Origin: Kineosporia aurantiaca JCM 3230
GTDB taxonomy: Bacteria > Actinomycetota > Actinomycetes > Actinomycetales > Kineosporiaceae
DNA: 64,000 bases
Assembly (NCBI GenBank): GCA_000719025.1
Contig: JODP01000014.1
Span: 100,384 to 164,383 of the forward strand
Direction: 5' to 3'
The stretch's first letter is position 1. Each line of letters starts with the position of its first letter. This document shows positions 7,350-15,751 of the stretch, piece after piece. The translations under genes were made by a program, and so were the position numbers. A model generated the notes under the pieces. It was given only the letters and a program-made list of their open reading frames with translations, was not told the DNA's origin and did not search any database.

Positions 7350-9968
7350 GTGATCAACACCCGGCGCCGCGTCATCCGTCACGGCGAAGTCGGCCTGAGC
7401 GAGGTAGCGACCCACGTGAGCGGCGAACTGACCAACCTCGGTGTCGAAGAAGAGTTCCACGTCGTCGACCTGCTGTCCCGCGAACTCGTGGCCCAGGCGC
7501 CGAAGCTGCTGGAACATCTGCCCACCGAGACCTACTCCGAAGAGCTGCAGCGCAGTGTCGTGGAGAGCAACACCCCGGTCTGCGACTCGCTGACCGCGCT
7601 GCGCGAGGCCCTGGTCCAGACCCGCCGGCAACTGGTCGAGGTGGCCACCCCGATGGGGCTCGGCGTGGTGGCGGCGGGCACGGTTCCGCTGGTCGACCCG
7701 CTCCAGCTGTCGCTGACGCCGAACAAGCGGTACCAGCACATGCTCGACGAGTACCAGGCGCTGGTCCGCGAGCAGCTGATCTGCGGTGCTCAGGTACACG
7801 TCCAGGTCACCGACCGGGATCTGGCCGTGCAGATCGCCCAGCGGGTCACCCCCCGGCTGCCGGTGCTGCTGGCGCTGTCCGCCTCCTCCCCGTTCTGGAT
7901 GGGCGAGGACTCGGGGTACGCCAGCAACCGTTCGCTGCTCTGGTCGCGCTGGCCCACCGCCGGCCTGAGCGGTGAGATCAACTCCGCCGCCGAGCACGAG
8001 CAGCTGATCGCCGACCTGGTCGCCTCGGGCACGATCAGCGACGCGGGGATGATCTACTTCGACGTCCGGCCCTCGTCCCACCTGCCCACCCTGGAACTGC
8101 GTCTCACTGACGCGTGCCCCGACCTGGACACCGTCGTGCTGCTGGCCGGGCTGTTCCGGGCGATGGTGCGCCAGGAGGCGGCCGCGATCAAGGCCGGTGA
8201 GCCGGCCCGCCGCTGGCCCTCCCCGCTGCTGCGCGCAGCGCTCTGGCGGGCCGCCCGTTCCGGGCTCGAGGGTGATCTGCTCGACCTGCCCCGTTCCTCC
8301 CGGCCGGTGACCGCGGCCGAGGCCGTTCACCAACTGCTGGACGACCTGCGTCCCCAGTTGGAAGAGACGGGCGACTGGACGCGGGTCGGCGAACTGGCGG
8401 AGCGGGCCCTGATCCGCGGTAGCTCCGCGGCCGAGCAGCGCACGGTCTACGACCGCCGCGAGCGCTTCGCCGACGTGGTGGACATGCTGGTCCGCCGTAC
8501 CGATCCGGACCAGACCGCCCCCACCGTGCCGGGCGAGTCCGGCCATCCGGCCGCGCTTCCGCTCTACCAGCGGCGCGGCGACGAGGCCCTGGGGCTGGAC
8601 GGGCCGACCCCGCTGTACCAAGACCTGTTCCGGGTGCTGGAAGACCTGGGTCCCGGCGAACTGCGGATGCGGGAACGCCGTCGGGACGAGGAGCAGCGCT
8701 CGCACGGCGTCACGTTCGGCGTGCCCGGTCGCGCCAGTGCCCGCCTGTTCCCGGTCGACCTGCTACCCCGCATCGTGCCCGCCGACGACTGGGCGAAACT
8801 CGGCCTGGGGTTGCGCCAGCGAGCCGCCGCGCTGGACGCATTCCTGCACGACGTCTACGGCGAGCGCACGGTGGTCAAGGACGGCGTGGTGCCCTCCTGG
8901 GTGATCGACTCGGCACCGGGGCTGCGCGGGACCGGCGCGCTGGTGCACCGCCAGCGGGTGCGCGCCCACATCTGCGGCATGGATCTGGTGAAGGACTCGG
9001 TCTCCGGTGAGTGGCTGCTGCTGGAGGACAACCTGCGGGTGCCCTCGGGCCTGGGCTACTCGGTGCAGAACCGGCGGCTGAGCGACGCGGTGCTGGGCGA
9101 TCTGCCCCGCCCGGCCGGGATGCTCGACCCCAACGCGGTACCCGCCATGCTGCTGAAGACGCTGAAGGCGGCGGCCCTGCCGAGCGCCCCCGACGATCCC
9201 CAGGTGGTGCTGCTCAGCGAGGGCCCGGAGGGTTCGGCCTGGTTCGAGCACCGGATGCTGGCGAACGAGATGGGCGTGCCGGTCGCCGAGATCGGCGACC
9301 TGATGGTCGAGAGCGACACCGTGTACCTGTTGCGCGAAGGCGGGCGCACGCGGGTGGACGTGCTCTACCTGCGCGTGGACGAGGAAGCGATGCTGCACGC
9401 GGCGGGGGCCGATGGCCGGCCGCTCGGCCCGTCCTTGCTCTCCGCCGTCGGGGCCGCCCGGGTCGCGTTGTGCAACACCCCGGGCAACGGAGTGGGCGAC
9501 GACAAGGCCGTGTATGCCTTCGTACCCCAGATGATCGAGTACTACCTCGGCGAAAAGCCGCTGCTGAAGAGCGTCCCCACGTATCTGTGCGGCCTGCCCG
9601 ACCAGGCCGAGGAGGTGCTCAAGCGGCTGGACGAGCTGGTGCTCAAGCCCGTCGACGGGTACGGCGGTGAGGGCGTGATGATCGGCCCGATGGCCACCGA
9701 GCAGGAGATCGAGGCGCACCGCAAGCAGTTGCTGGCCGCGCCGCACCGGTGGATCGCGCAGGACGTGGTGTCGCTGTCGACGATGCCCTGCTTCGACGGG
9801 GACCAGCTCACCGAGCACCACGTGGACCTGCGGGCCTTCGTACTCAACCCGGGCACCCCGGAGCTGCTGGTGGCGCCGACCGCGCTGACCCGGGTGGCCC
9901 CGGCCGGGAGCATGGTGGTGAACAGCTCGCGCGGTGGCGGTTCCAAGGACACCTGGCTGCTCACCTGA
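7350..9968 (+). CDS. Carboxylate-amine ligase (GCS2/YbdK) fused to circularly permuted ATP-grasp
   Basis: Two-enzyme fusion of about 850-870 residues. Residues ~28-380 are a glutamate-cysteine ligase type 2/YbdK domain (LGVEEEFHVVD, ELQRSVVESNTPV, CGAQVHVQV, FDVRPSSHLPTLELRL). Residues ~430-870 are a circularly permuted ATP-grasp type 2 domain (WLLLEDNLRVPSGLGYSVQN, VLKPVDGYGGEGVMIGP, HVDLRAFVLNPG, SSRGGGSKDTWLL). Both form ATP-dependent amide or peptide bonds. GTG 7350 is the first start; GTG 7416, with GAGGTAG upstream and starting just before the conserved GVEEEF, is a good alternative. It lies 86 bp before an NAGGN-type amidotransferase, suggesting both act on one small peptide. Exact substrates are inferred, not known. 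Confidence 0.87.
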   Translation: MINTRRRVIRHGEVGLSEVATHVSGELTNLGVEEEFHVVDLLSRELVAQAPKLLEHLPTETYSEELQRSVVESNTPVCDSLTALREALVQTRRQLVEVATPMGLGVVAAGTVPLVDPLQLSLTPNKRYQHMLDEYQALVREQLICGAQVHVQVTDRDLAVQIAQRVTPRLPVLLALSASSPFWMGEDSGYASNRSLLWSRWPTAGLSGEINSAAEHEQLIADLVASGTISDAGMIYFDVRPSSHLPTLELRLTDACPDLDTVVLLAGLFRAMVRQEAAAIKAGEPARRWPSPLLRAALWRAARSGLEGDLLDLPRSSRPVTAAEAVHQLLDDLRPQLEETGDWTRVGELAERALIRGSSAAEQRTVYDRRERFADVVDMLVRRTDPDQTAPTVPGESGHPAALPLYQRRGDEALGLDGPTPLYQDLFRVLEDLGPGELRMRERRRDEEQRSHGVTFGVPGRASARLFPVDLLPRIVPADDWAKLGLGLRQRAAALDAFLHDVYGERTVVKDGVVPSWVIDSAPGLRGTGALVHRQRVRAHICGMDLVKDSVSGEWLLLEDNLRVPSGLGYSVQNRRLSDAVLGDLPRPAGMLDPNAVPAMLLKTLKAAALPSAPDDPQVVLLSEGPEGSAWFEHRMLANEMGVPVAEIGDLMVESDTVYLLREGGRTRVDVLYLRVDEEAMLHAAGADGRPLGPSLLSAVGAARVALCNTPGNGVGDDKAVYAFVPQMIEYYLGEKPLLKSVPTYLCGLPDQAEEVLKRLDELVLKPVDGYGGEGVMIGPMATEQEIEAHRKQLLAAPHRWIAQDVVSLSTMPCFDGDQLTEHHVDLRAFVLNPGTPELLVAPTALTRVAPAGSMVVNSSRGGGSKDTWLLT

Positions 9969-10054
9969 TTCTCCGGTCACTTCGGGTTGCGGGGCCCCCG
10001 GGGCTCCGTGGTCAACTCGGAACCGGATTCGGCTAGGTGTGTGGAGGTCTGTGC

Positions 10055-11827
10055 ATGTGCGGCTTGGGCGGCGAGTTCCGGTTCGACGGACAACGACCCG
10101 ATCTGGACGCGGTGGCCCGGATGTCACCCTGCCTGGAGCGCCGCGGTCCGGACTCGAAGGGCACCTGGACGCACGGGGCGGTGGCGTTCCTGCACCACCG
10201 GCTGAAGATCATCGACCTCTCCCCGGCCGGCGCCCAGCCGATGGTGGACGAGGAACTGCGGCTGGCGATGGTGTTCAACGGCTGCGTCTACAACCACCAC
10301 GAGCTGCGCCGCGAACTGCAGGGCCACGGTTACCGGTTCACCTCGGTCTCCGACACCGAGGTGATCCTCAAGGCCTATCACCACTGGGGCACGGCCTGTG
10401 TCGAGCGGTTCGTCGGGATGTTCGCGTTCGTGATCTCCGAGCTGGACACCGGCCGGCTGGTGCTGGGCCGCGACCGGCTCGGGATCAAACCGCTGTACCT
10501 GAGCCAGACCCCGCAGCGCCTGCGGTTCGCCTCGAACCTGCCCGCCCTGCTGGCCGCCGGGGACGTGGACAGCACCATCGACAAGGTCGCACTGCACCAC
10601 TACCTGTCCTGGCACTCGGTGGTTCCCGCCCCGAGAACGATCCTGTCCGGCGTCCAGAAACTCCCGCCCGCCACCGTCCGGGTGATCGAACCCGACGGTT
10701 CCAGCACCGACACCCTCTACTGGAACCCGCCGGCCACCCGCTCGCTCACCCTTCCGGCCGAGGAATGGCGTGAGCGCACGCTCGCCGCGCTCGACCTGGC
10801 CGTGCAGCGCCGGATGGTCGCGGACGTGCCGGTCGGCGTGCTGCTGTCCGGCGGCCTGGACTCCAGCCTGGTGGTGGCCTTGCTGGCCCGGGCCGGGCAG
10901 CAGGGTCTGGCCACCTTCAGCATCGGTTTCAACGACGCGGGCGGCGAGAGCGGGGACGAGTTCGACTACTCCGACCTGGTCGCCAAGGAGTTCGGGACCG
11001 ACCACCACAAGATCAGGATTGAGGACGCCCGCCTCGCCGCCGGGGTCGACGGGGCCATCGGGGCGATGAGTGAGCCGATGGTCAGCCACGACTGCGTGGC
11101 CTTCTACCTCCTGTCGGAGGAGGTGTCGAAACACATCACCGTGGTGCAATCGGGCCAGGGGGCAGACGAGGTCTTCGCCGGGTACGACTGGTACCCGCCG
11201 CTGAGCAACGTCCCTCGTTCCGATGCCGTTTCCGCCTACGCAAGCGTCTTTTTCGATCGTCCCGACGCCAGTATCCGGCAGCTGCTGAACCCGGACTGGT
11301 ACGTGACCGGCGATCCCAGCCTGGCCTTCGTCCGCGAGAACTTCGCCGCTCCGGGGGCGGAAACCACACTCGACGCGGCGTTGCGGATCGACAGCCGAAT
11401 CATGCTCGTCGACGATCCGGTGAAGCGGGTCGACAACATGACGATGGCGTGGGGGCTGGAGGCGCGGGTGCCGTTCCTGGATCACGAGCTGGTGGAGCTG
11501 GCCGCGCTCTGCCCACCGGAGCTGAAGCTCGCGCACGGCGGCAAGGGAGTGCTGAAGGAGGCCGCCCGGGGCGTGGTGCCGGACGCGGTGATCGACCGGA
11601 CCAAAGGCTATTTCCCGGTGCCCGGGGTGCGGCACCTGGACGGCCCGATCCTCGATCGGGTGCGGGACGCGCTGAGCGCCCGGGCCGCCGTCGACCGGGG
11701 CCTGTTCCGCCCCGACGTGGTGCACGACCTGCTGGACGACCCGAACGCTGCGCGCACCACGATCGGCGCGAACGTGCTCTGGCAGATCGGCCTGCTCGAA
11801 CTCTGGCTCCAGCGGACCGGTCTGTGA
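10055..11827 (+). CDS. N-acetylglutaminylglutamine-type amidotransferase (AsnB-like)
   Basis: Glutamine-dependent amidotransferase of 590 residues, closest in my reading to the AsnO/TIGR03104 group that amidates N-acetylglutaminylglutamine to the osmolyte NAGGN. ATG 10055 is chosen because it follows GGAGGT by 6 bases and exposes Cys2 (MCGLGGEFRFDG), the N-terminal nucleophile of class II glutaminase domains. Glutaminase residues include RRGPDSKGTW, HHRLKIIDLS and VFNGCVYNHHELR. The synthetase domain has the PP-loop SGGLDSS from about residue 265 and the later VVQSGQGADEVFAGY and NMTMAWGLEARVPFLD motifs. The stop overlaps the next start (GTGA), implying translational coupling to the S9 peptidase. 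No Ngg acetyltransferase/ligase or M42 peptidase partner is present. Confidence 0.87.
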   Translation: MCGLGGEFRFDGQRPDLDAVARMSPCLERRGPDSKGTWTHGAVAFLHHRLKIIDLSPAGAQPMVDEELRLAMVFNGCVYNHHELRRELQGHGYRFTSVSDTEVILKAYHHWGTACVERFVGMFAFVISELDTGRLVLGRDRLGIKPLYLSQTPQRLRFASNLPALLAAGDVDSTIDKVALHHYLSWHSVVPAPRTILSGVQKLPPATVRVIEPDGSSTDTLYWNPPATRSLTLPAEEWRERTLAALDLAVQRRMVADVPVGVLLSGGLDSSLVVALLARAGQQGLATFSIGFNDAGGESGDEFDYSDLVAKEFGTDHHKIRIEDARLAAGVDGAIGAMSEPMVSHDCVAFYLLSEEVSKHITVVQSGQGADEVFAGYDWYPPLSNVPRSDAVSAYASVFFDRPDASIRQLLNPDWYVTGDPSLAFVRENFAAPGAETTLDAALRIDSRIMLVDDPVKRVDNMTMAWGLEARVPFLDHELVELAALCPPELKLAHGGKGVLKEAARGVVPDAVIDRTKGYFPVPGVRHLDGPILDRVRDALSARAAVDRGLFRPDVVHDLLDDPNAARTTIGANVLWQIGLLELWLQRTGL

Positions 11828-13701
11828 ACGGTAGTCAGGGATCCTGTCCGCAGTCGGAGGAACAGTCCGCCGAATCGGTACCGGAGGACGTCTACGGGAG
11901 CTGGTCGCCCACCCCGGACCCGGACGGCACCCGGATCGCGTTCATCTCCGACCGTGGTGGAGCACCGGCCATCTGGGTCAAACCGACCGGCGGGACGCCG
12001 GTCAACCCGGGAGTTGCGCTGGACCGGGTGACCTCGCTGAGCTGGTCGCCGGACGGAGCCTGGCTGGCCTGCCTGGTGGCCGGGGCGGGCAGCTCGCGGG
12101 ACGAGGTCTGGGTGGTGCACCCGGACGACGGCTCGGGTCTGCGGCTGGTCGGTGGGGGTCCCGGGGCCACCGCGTGGCTCGGGGCCGGGTCGCACCAGGG
12201 CTGGACGATCGACGGACGTCTGATGGTCACCGAGTCGGTCGGTTCCGCGGCCTCGGCGCTGCTGGTCTCGCCGATGGACGGATCCCGGACCGTTCTGGCC
12301 TCGGGCGTGCTGATCTCGCTGCTCGACGTCGCCGGCGGCAAGGCCGTGCTGCGCCGTGGGCCGCGCAGTTATCGCACGCTCTCGGTGCTGTCGCTGGAGA
12401 GCCTGGAGGAGCAGGCGATCGACACGTCGGTCACCGGGGAGCGCGGCGGATTCGCCGATCTCGGAGGGCTCTCCCCCGACGGCCGGTTCCTCTATGCCCG
12501 CACCGAGGCCGATCACGACCTCGCGGCCTTGGTCCGCGTGGACCTTTCCTCTGGCCGGGCGGAACTGCTCGCCCGACGGGAAGACGCTGAGCTGCAACGG
12601 TTCACGTTGTCGCCGGACGGGACGACGGCCGTGCTGCTCTGGAACGAGTACGGCGGCACCAACGCGGTGACTCTGCTCGAGCTGGATTCGCTGCATCAGG
12701 AAGAGATCGCTCCGCTGCCGCGGGACGTGGTGGACGACTGCCGCTTGTTTGCCGGGGGTAAGTCGCTGATCCTCACGGCGGAGGACTGGTCCGATCCGCG
12801 CGGAGCCTGGACCATCGACCTGGCCACCGGCACCACTCTGCCGCTCACCAGCCGGGCCGACGGCGAACTGCGCGGTTCCCGGGGCGCCAGCTACGCCACG
12901 GTGGACACGGCCGATCTGACCCGGCCGGTGCTGCGACGCTTCCCGGGCCTGGACGGCCGGGAAGTGAGCGGATGGCTGTACCGACCGGAACTGCCCGGGC
13001 CCTGGCCGACCATGATTCACCTCCATGGCGGGCCGGAGTCGCAGGAACGGCCGGTCTACAACTCGCTCTTCCAGTCGCTGGTCGCCGCCGGGGTCGCCGT
13101 GTTCGCACCGAACGTACGGGGATCCTCGGGTTTTGGGCGGACGTTCGAAACGGCGGACGACGTCGGCCGGCGGCTGGGTTCGATCCAGGACGTTGCCGCT
13201 GCGGCGGAACATCTTCTGCACACCGGGGTTTCCGAAGGAAAACGCCTCGGGGTGATGGGCCGTTCGTACGGCGGGTACCTCACCCTGGCCTCGCTCACCT
13301 GGTATCCGGAGCTGTTCAGCGTGGGCATCGACGTCTGCGGGATGGCCGATCTGGAGACGTTCTACCAGCACACCGAGCCGTGGATCGGGGTCGCCGCGGC
13401 GTCCAAGTACGGCGATCCGGCCACCGATCAGGCCGTGCTGCGGGAGTTCTCACCCATGCGCCGGATCGAGCGACTGCGGGCGCCGCTGCTGGTGGTGCAC
13501 GGTGGGGACGACACGAACGTGCCGGTGGAGGAGGCCGAGCAGGTGGTGGCGGCCCTGGCCGAGCGCGCGGTGCCGCACCGGTACCTGCTCTTCCCGGGTG
13601 AGGGGCACGAACTGCTGGACACCCCGAACCGGGTCACCTTCGTCCGGACCGCCGTGGACTGGGTCTGCGAGCACCTGGAGGTCAGGCATCCAGATGGCTG
13701 A
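11824..13701 (+). CDS. S9 family prolyl-oligopeptidase-type peptidase
   Basis: Cytosolic serine peptidase of 625 residues. An N-terminal beta-propeller (repeats such as WSPTPDPDGTRIAFISD, LSWSPDGAWLACLV, LSPDGRFLYART, LSPDGTTAVLLW) precedes an alpha/beta-hydrolase domain from about residue 380. The catalytic triad is visible: Ser481 in GRSYGGY, Asp562 or 563 in HGGDDTNVP and His595 in GEGHEL. The GTG at 11824 shares bases with the stop of the amidotransferase, so the pair is translationally coupled. In proteobacterial NAGGN cassettes the third gene is an M42 peptidase; a peptidase of another clan in the same place suggests turnover of the product peptide. The 3' end overlaps the convergent glycosyltransferase by 20 bp. 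Confidence 0.85.
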   Translation: MNGSQGSCPQSEEQSAESVPEDVYGSWSPTPDPDGTRIAFISDRGGAPAIWVKPTGGTPVNPGVALDRVTSLSWSPDGAWLACLVAGAGSSRDEVWVVHPDDGSGLRLVGGGPGATAWLGAGSHQGWTIDGRLMVTESVGSAASALLVSPMDGSRTVLASGVLISLLDVAGGKAVLRRGPRSYRTLSVLSLESLEEQAIDTSVTGERGGFADLGGLSPDGRFLYARTEADHDLAALVRVDLSSGRAELLARREDAELQRFTLSPDGTTAVLLWNEYGGTNAVTLLELDSLHQEEIAPLPRDVVDDCRLFAGGKSLILTAEDWSDPRGAWTIDLATGTTLPLTSRADGELRGSRGASYATVDTADLTRPVLRRFPGLDGREVSGWLYRPELPGPWPTMIHLHGGPESQERPVYNSLFQSLVAAGVAVFAPNVRGSSGFGRTFETADDVGRRLGSIQDVAAAAEHLLHTGVSEGKRLGVMGRSYGGYLTLASLTWYPELFSVGIDVCGMADLETFYQHTEPWIGVAAASKYGDPATDQAVLREFSPMRRIERLRAPLLVVHGGDDTNVPVEEAEQVVAALAERAVPHRYLLFPGEGHELLDTPNRVTFVRTAVDWVCEHLEVRHPDG

Positions 13702-15091
13702 GGCGCGGCCAGACCTGGGCCCAGCTGCCGGCCGGGCCCGGGCAACGCCAGACGTGGTTGCCGGTCTCCTCGTTGTCCGCACCGGTGTCCAGGGTGGCCA
13801 CCTGCCGGCAGCCCGGTAGTGCCGCGGGCACGCCGTCGCCCACGAACCAGACCTGGTCGGTGGAATCCGGCGGTGGCCCGAAGGCGGCCAGGCCGTTGTG
13901 GCCGCTGTAGACCGGTAGACCGACGCCGTACCAGTCCAGAGCGCCCGCCTCGCCGTAGTTCTCGGTGATGATGACCGCGTTCGGCGAGTGCTCGGCCGTG
14001 GCGTCGCGGATCTGGCCGACCACCTTGGGCCAGCCGACCGTCTCCAGGCCGTCCTCGTTCAGCGCCGGGTAGAACGAGTGGACGTAGAGATGCTGGGGCA
14101 GGATCGGGAGCAGGGCGGGGAGCGGGATGAGGGCGACCACGAAGACCAGGGGCACCGCTCCCTTCCGGTCCTTGAGGACAACCGCCCCGGCCGCCGCCAG
14201 CGGGACGATCAGCCCGGCCAGGTAGTAGAACTTGCCGCCGGTGAGCGCGTAGAACACCAGGAGCAGCGGATAGGCGACGGCGACGGGCCGGGCGAATGCC
14301 CAGTCCGGCCTGCGCCACAACGCTTTCCAGCCACCCCAGGCGACCAGGACGGCGACAAAACTGATCAGGGTGAACTGGAGCAGCAGGAGCTGGGCGATCC
14401 CGCCCGGGCCGCCGTACTCGTCCCGGATCTCACCGGCCAAGGTGAATTGGGGCCAGCCGTGCCGGGCCTGCCAGATCAGGTCGGGCGCCCAGAACACCGC
14501 CGCGATCACCGCCCCGCCCCAGGCCCAGGGCGAGACCAGATGCCGCCGCAGCGAAGGCGTCACCGCGATGCCGACGACCAGGGCTCCGGCCAGGAACGCC
14601 ACCAACGACTTGTTCTGCAGGCCGATCCCGACCGCGAGCCCCACCCCCAGCCAGCGCGGCCCGGGATCGACCCGGAGCGCGCCGAAGAACGCCCGGATGA
14701 CCACGGCCTGCAGGAACAGGTCGAGGGTGGCGGTGGAGAGGATGTGCCCGGCGAAGAGCACCAGGCCGCCCGCGGCGATCATCAGCGCGGTGAAGTTCTG
14801 AGCCCAGCGATCGCCGCCCAGGAGCTTGGCGAAGTCGGCGCCGAGCAGCACCAGCCCCCCGATCAGCAGGGCCGGCACCAGCCTCAGCACGGTCAGCGAG
14901 CCTGGGGCCACCAGATCGGCCAGCCGAGCCACCAGCGGAGTCAGCGGCGGCTGGTCCGGATACCCCCACTGCGGGTGCCGGCCGAGCAGGACGAAGTACA
15001 GCTCGTCGCGGTGCGGTCCGTACCGGCTCGCGAGCGCCAGCAGCACCACCGTCACCGCGGCGGCCAGGACCCACGGCGCCCTTTTCGTCAC
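13682..15091 (-). CDS. Glycosyltransferase family 39-like membrane protein
   Basis: Polytopic GT-C fold protein of 469 residues, resembling ArnT/PMT-type transferases that use polyprenyl-phosphate sugars on the outer face. The first extracytoplasmic loop carries the acidic motif HRDELYFVLLGRHPQWGYPD, with the Asp-Glu pair expected for catalysis and the GYPDQPPLTPL signature of this actinobacterial group. About ten hydrophobic segments span residues 7-340. A soluble C-terminal domain (residues ~345-469: VIITENYGEAGALDWYG, DQVWFVGDG) follows. It overlaps the S9 peptidase at the 3' end. Sugar and acceptor unknown. Confidence 0.82.
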   Translation of the reverse strand: MTKRAPWVLAAAVTVVLLALASRYGPHRDELYFVLLGRHPQWGYPDQPPLTPLVARLADLVAPGSLTVLRLVPALLIGGLVLLGADFAKLLGGDRWAQNFTALMIAAGGLVLFAGHILSTATLDLFLQAVVIRAFFGALRVDPGPRWLGVGLAVGIGLQNKSLVAFLAGALVVGIAVTPSLRRHLVSPWAWGGAVIAAVFWAPDLIWQARHGWPQFTLAGEIRDEYGGPGGIAQLLLLQFTLISFVAVLVAWGGWKALWRRPDWAFARPVAVAYPLLLVFYALTGGKFYYLAGLIVPLAAAGAVVLKDRKGAVPLVFVVALIPLPALLPILPQHLYVHSFYPALNEDGLETVGWPKVVGQIRDATAEHSPNAVIITENYGEAGALDWYGVGLPVYSGHNGLAAFGPPPDSTDQVWFVGDGVPAALPGCRQVATLDTGADNEETGNHVWRCPGPAGSWAQVWPRLSHLDA

Positions 15092-15109
15092 CCCCGGATT
15101 CTCTCCGGA

Positions 15110-15751
15110 TCAGAGGTTCTCCCGGGCCCAAAGGGCGGCCGAAGTGCGGTCCTGGACGCCGATCCGCCGGAACACGTTGCCCAGGTGCACCTTGACCGTG
15201 CGCTCGCTGATCCCCAGGGCCCGGCCGATCTGCTTGTTCGCCATCCCCTTGGCCACCAGCCGGAGCACGTCCAGCTCGCGCGGCGACAGCGGGGGCAGCT
15301 CCGGCGGCGGTCCGACCGTGCCTTCGGTCAGCAGGGTCCGGGCCACGCGCGGATCGATCGGCGAGCCCTGCTTGGCCGCGGCGATCACCCCGGCCACCAC
15401 GTCCTGCGGATCGGAATCCTTGAGCAGGTAGCCGATCGCCCCGGCCGCCAGCGCGTCCCGCACCCGGTCCCGGTCGGAGAAGGAGGTCAGGACCAGCACC
15501 TGGGTCTGCGGGCGCAGGGCCAGCAGCGCCCGGGTCGCGGCCACTCCGTCCATCCCGGGCATCGACAGATCCATCAGCACCACGTCCGGATCCGCGTTCT
15601 GGGTGAGCTCCACCGCCTGCTCGCCGTCCGCCGCCTCGCCGACCACGGTGATCTGCGGATGGGCCTCGAGCAGAGCCGCCAGGCCGGCCCGCACCAGGGC
15701 ATGGTCGTCGACCAGGAGAACCCTTACCGGGGAGGTGATCTCGGCGCTCAC
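15110..15751 (-). CDS. NarL/LuxR-family response regulator
   Basis: Two-component response regulator of 213 residues. The receiver domain has the acidic pair LLVDDHALVR, phospho-acceptor Asp in VVLMDLSMPGMDG, the conserved Thr/Ser in VLVLTSFSD and Lys in YLLKD. A Pro-rich linker leads to a LuxR-type helix-turn-helix (LSPRELDVLRLVAKGMANKQ, then SERTVKVHLGNVFRRIG). GTG 15751 is preferred because it overlaps the kinase stop as GTGA; an in-frame ATG at 15772 lies inside the kinase gene. Cotranscribed with the sensor kinase just upstream. Confidence 0.88.
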   Translation of the reverse strand: MSAEITSPVRVLLVDDHALVRAGLAALLEAHPQITVVGEAADGEQAVELTQNADPDVVLMDLSMPGMDGVAATRALLALRPQTQVLVLTSFSDRDRVRDALAAGAIGYLLKDSDPQDVVAGVIAAAKQGSPIDPRVARTLLTEGTVGPPPELPPLSPRELDVLRLVAKGMANKQIGRALGISERTVKVHLGNVFRRIGVQDRTSAALWARENL

